The position numbers were made by a program, and so were the translations under genes. From Actinomycetes bacterium (GTDB lineage: Bacteria; Actinomycetota; Actinomycetes; Actinomycetales; Cellulomonadaceae), in NCBI GenBank assembly GCA_023389545.1, contig JAEWEI010000196.1:1-18157 (forward strand): a stretch of DNA of 18,157 nucleotides, in the 5' to 3' direction. The notes beneath the pieces were generated by a model, which saw only the letters and a list, made by a program, of their open reading frames with translations, was not told where the DNA came from and made no database searches. This document shows, piece after piece, positions 17,753 through 18,157 of the stretch (the first letter of the stretch is position 1; every line of letters starts with the position of its first letter).

Positions 17753-18157
17753 GCGGGTTGGCGTGCGCGCTCGACTGCGCGCCCGACTGCTGCGCGCTCG
17801 GCCCCGCGTCGTTGCGGACCGCCGGGGTGAGCTGCCGGGCCAGCAGGTCGCGGATCTCCTGCAGCACGAGCAGGTCCTCGGGCGGGGCCGCTGGCTCGTC
17901 CTCGATCCCGGCCCGGCGACGCTTCGCGAGCTGGTTGAGCGGCAGCACGATGACGAAGTACAACGCGGCGGCCGTGATGAGCAGCTGCAGCGCGGCGTCG
18001 GCGATGAGGCCGAACTTGTACTCGCCGCCAAGGAGCGAGTACTTCCACAGCTTGGTCAGATCGGTCCCGCCGAAGATCGATTCGATGAGCGGGCTGATGA
18101 ACCCGTCGACCAGCGACGTGACGAACGTGTTGAACGCGGCGCCGATGACCACGGCGA
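17745..18157 (-). CDS. mscL: Large-conductance mechanosensitive channel MscL (5' end cut by window)
   Basis: The frame enters from the right edge and reads AVVIGAAFNTFVTSLVDGF, the conserved first membrane helix of MscL. FISPLIESIFGG, the extracellular loop and the second helix (IADAALQLLITAAALYFVIVLPLN) follow. The C-terminal cytoplasmic helix is PPEDLLVLQEIRDLLARQ. A low-complexity Ser/Ala/Gln tail ends in NPQS. There are 136 visible residues; about 20 N-terminal residues, including the amphipathic helix, should lie beyond 18157. MscL forms a homopentameric pore that opens under membrane tension to release solutes after osmotic downshock. The stop codon lies within a 13-bp tandem repeat, so the extreme C-terminus may vary between strains. 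It converges on the 77-residue gene. Confidence 0.96.
   Translation of the reverse strand, partial: AVVIGAAFNTFVTSLVDGFISPLIESIFGGTDLTKLWKYSLLGGEYKFGLIADAALQLLITAAALYFVIVLPLNQLAKRRRAGIEDEPAAPPEDLLVLQEIRDLLARQLTPAVRNDAGPSAQQSGAQSSAHANPQS

Overview
The window is uniformly high-GC DNA with G/C-rich third codon positions, GTG starts, a TANNNT-type -10 element placed where a leaderless start would need it, and an S. lividans XlnA-like family 10 xylanase with a family 2 carbohydrate-binding module. This points to a plant-polymer-degrading actinobacterium, most likely Cellulomonas or a close relative. The genus is inferred from gene content only. I see no rRNA, tRNA, CRISPR array, transposase or other sign of a mobile element.

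Layout from left to right. (1) Positions 1-1603, minus strand: nearly complete AspT/YidE-type antiporter with two central TrkA-C domains. (2) Positions 1821-5462, minus strand: a xylan module, made of a secreted GH10-CBM2-GH62 enzyme and, upstream of it, a LacI-family regulator. A perfect 14-bp palindrome resembling the CelR/CebR operator lies in the xylanase promoter. (3) Positions 5616-7262, plus strand, divergent from the regulator: a CocE/NonD-type serine hydrolase. (4) Positions 7366-11395, plus strand: a near-consensus promoter, a 10-bp leader hairpin, a gene for a small secreted two-cysteine protein, a 12-bp hairpin, then four tightly coupled genes (cysteine-patterned lipoprotein, MacA-like adaptor with a peptidoglycan-binding domain, MacB-type ATPase, FtsX/MacB-type permease). 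(5) Positions 11459-12259, minus strand: an SRPBCC-DUF3224 fusion. (6) Positions 12260-12810: a 551-base non-coding stretch with a candidate promoter and two strong inverted repeats. (7) Positions 12811-17391, plus strand: a 1526-residue protein with the layout of DUF4011-helicase-Vsr proteins, in which the helicase and nuclease signature residues are replaced. (8) Positions 17426-17659: a 77-residue disordered acidic protein. (9) Positions 17745-18157, minus strand: mscL, cut at its N-terminus by the window edge, with its stop codon inside a 13-bp tandem repeat.

How the parts work together. The regulator, operator and bifunctional enzyme form a plausible arabinoxylan-responsive unit: the GH62 domain removes arabinose side chains and the GH10 domain cuts the backbone. 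The 7366-11395 locus looks like a dedicated system in which a small protein leaves by the Sec route and is followed by a cell-wall-spanning MacAB-like exporter or self-protection pump and a lipoprotein. A strong hairpin between the two parts would allow much more small protein than pump. I do not recognise the small protein. This locus and the catalytically degenerate helicase-nuclease relative are the two most likely places for undescribed biology here.
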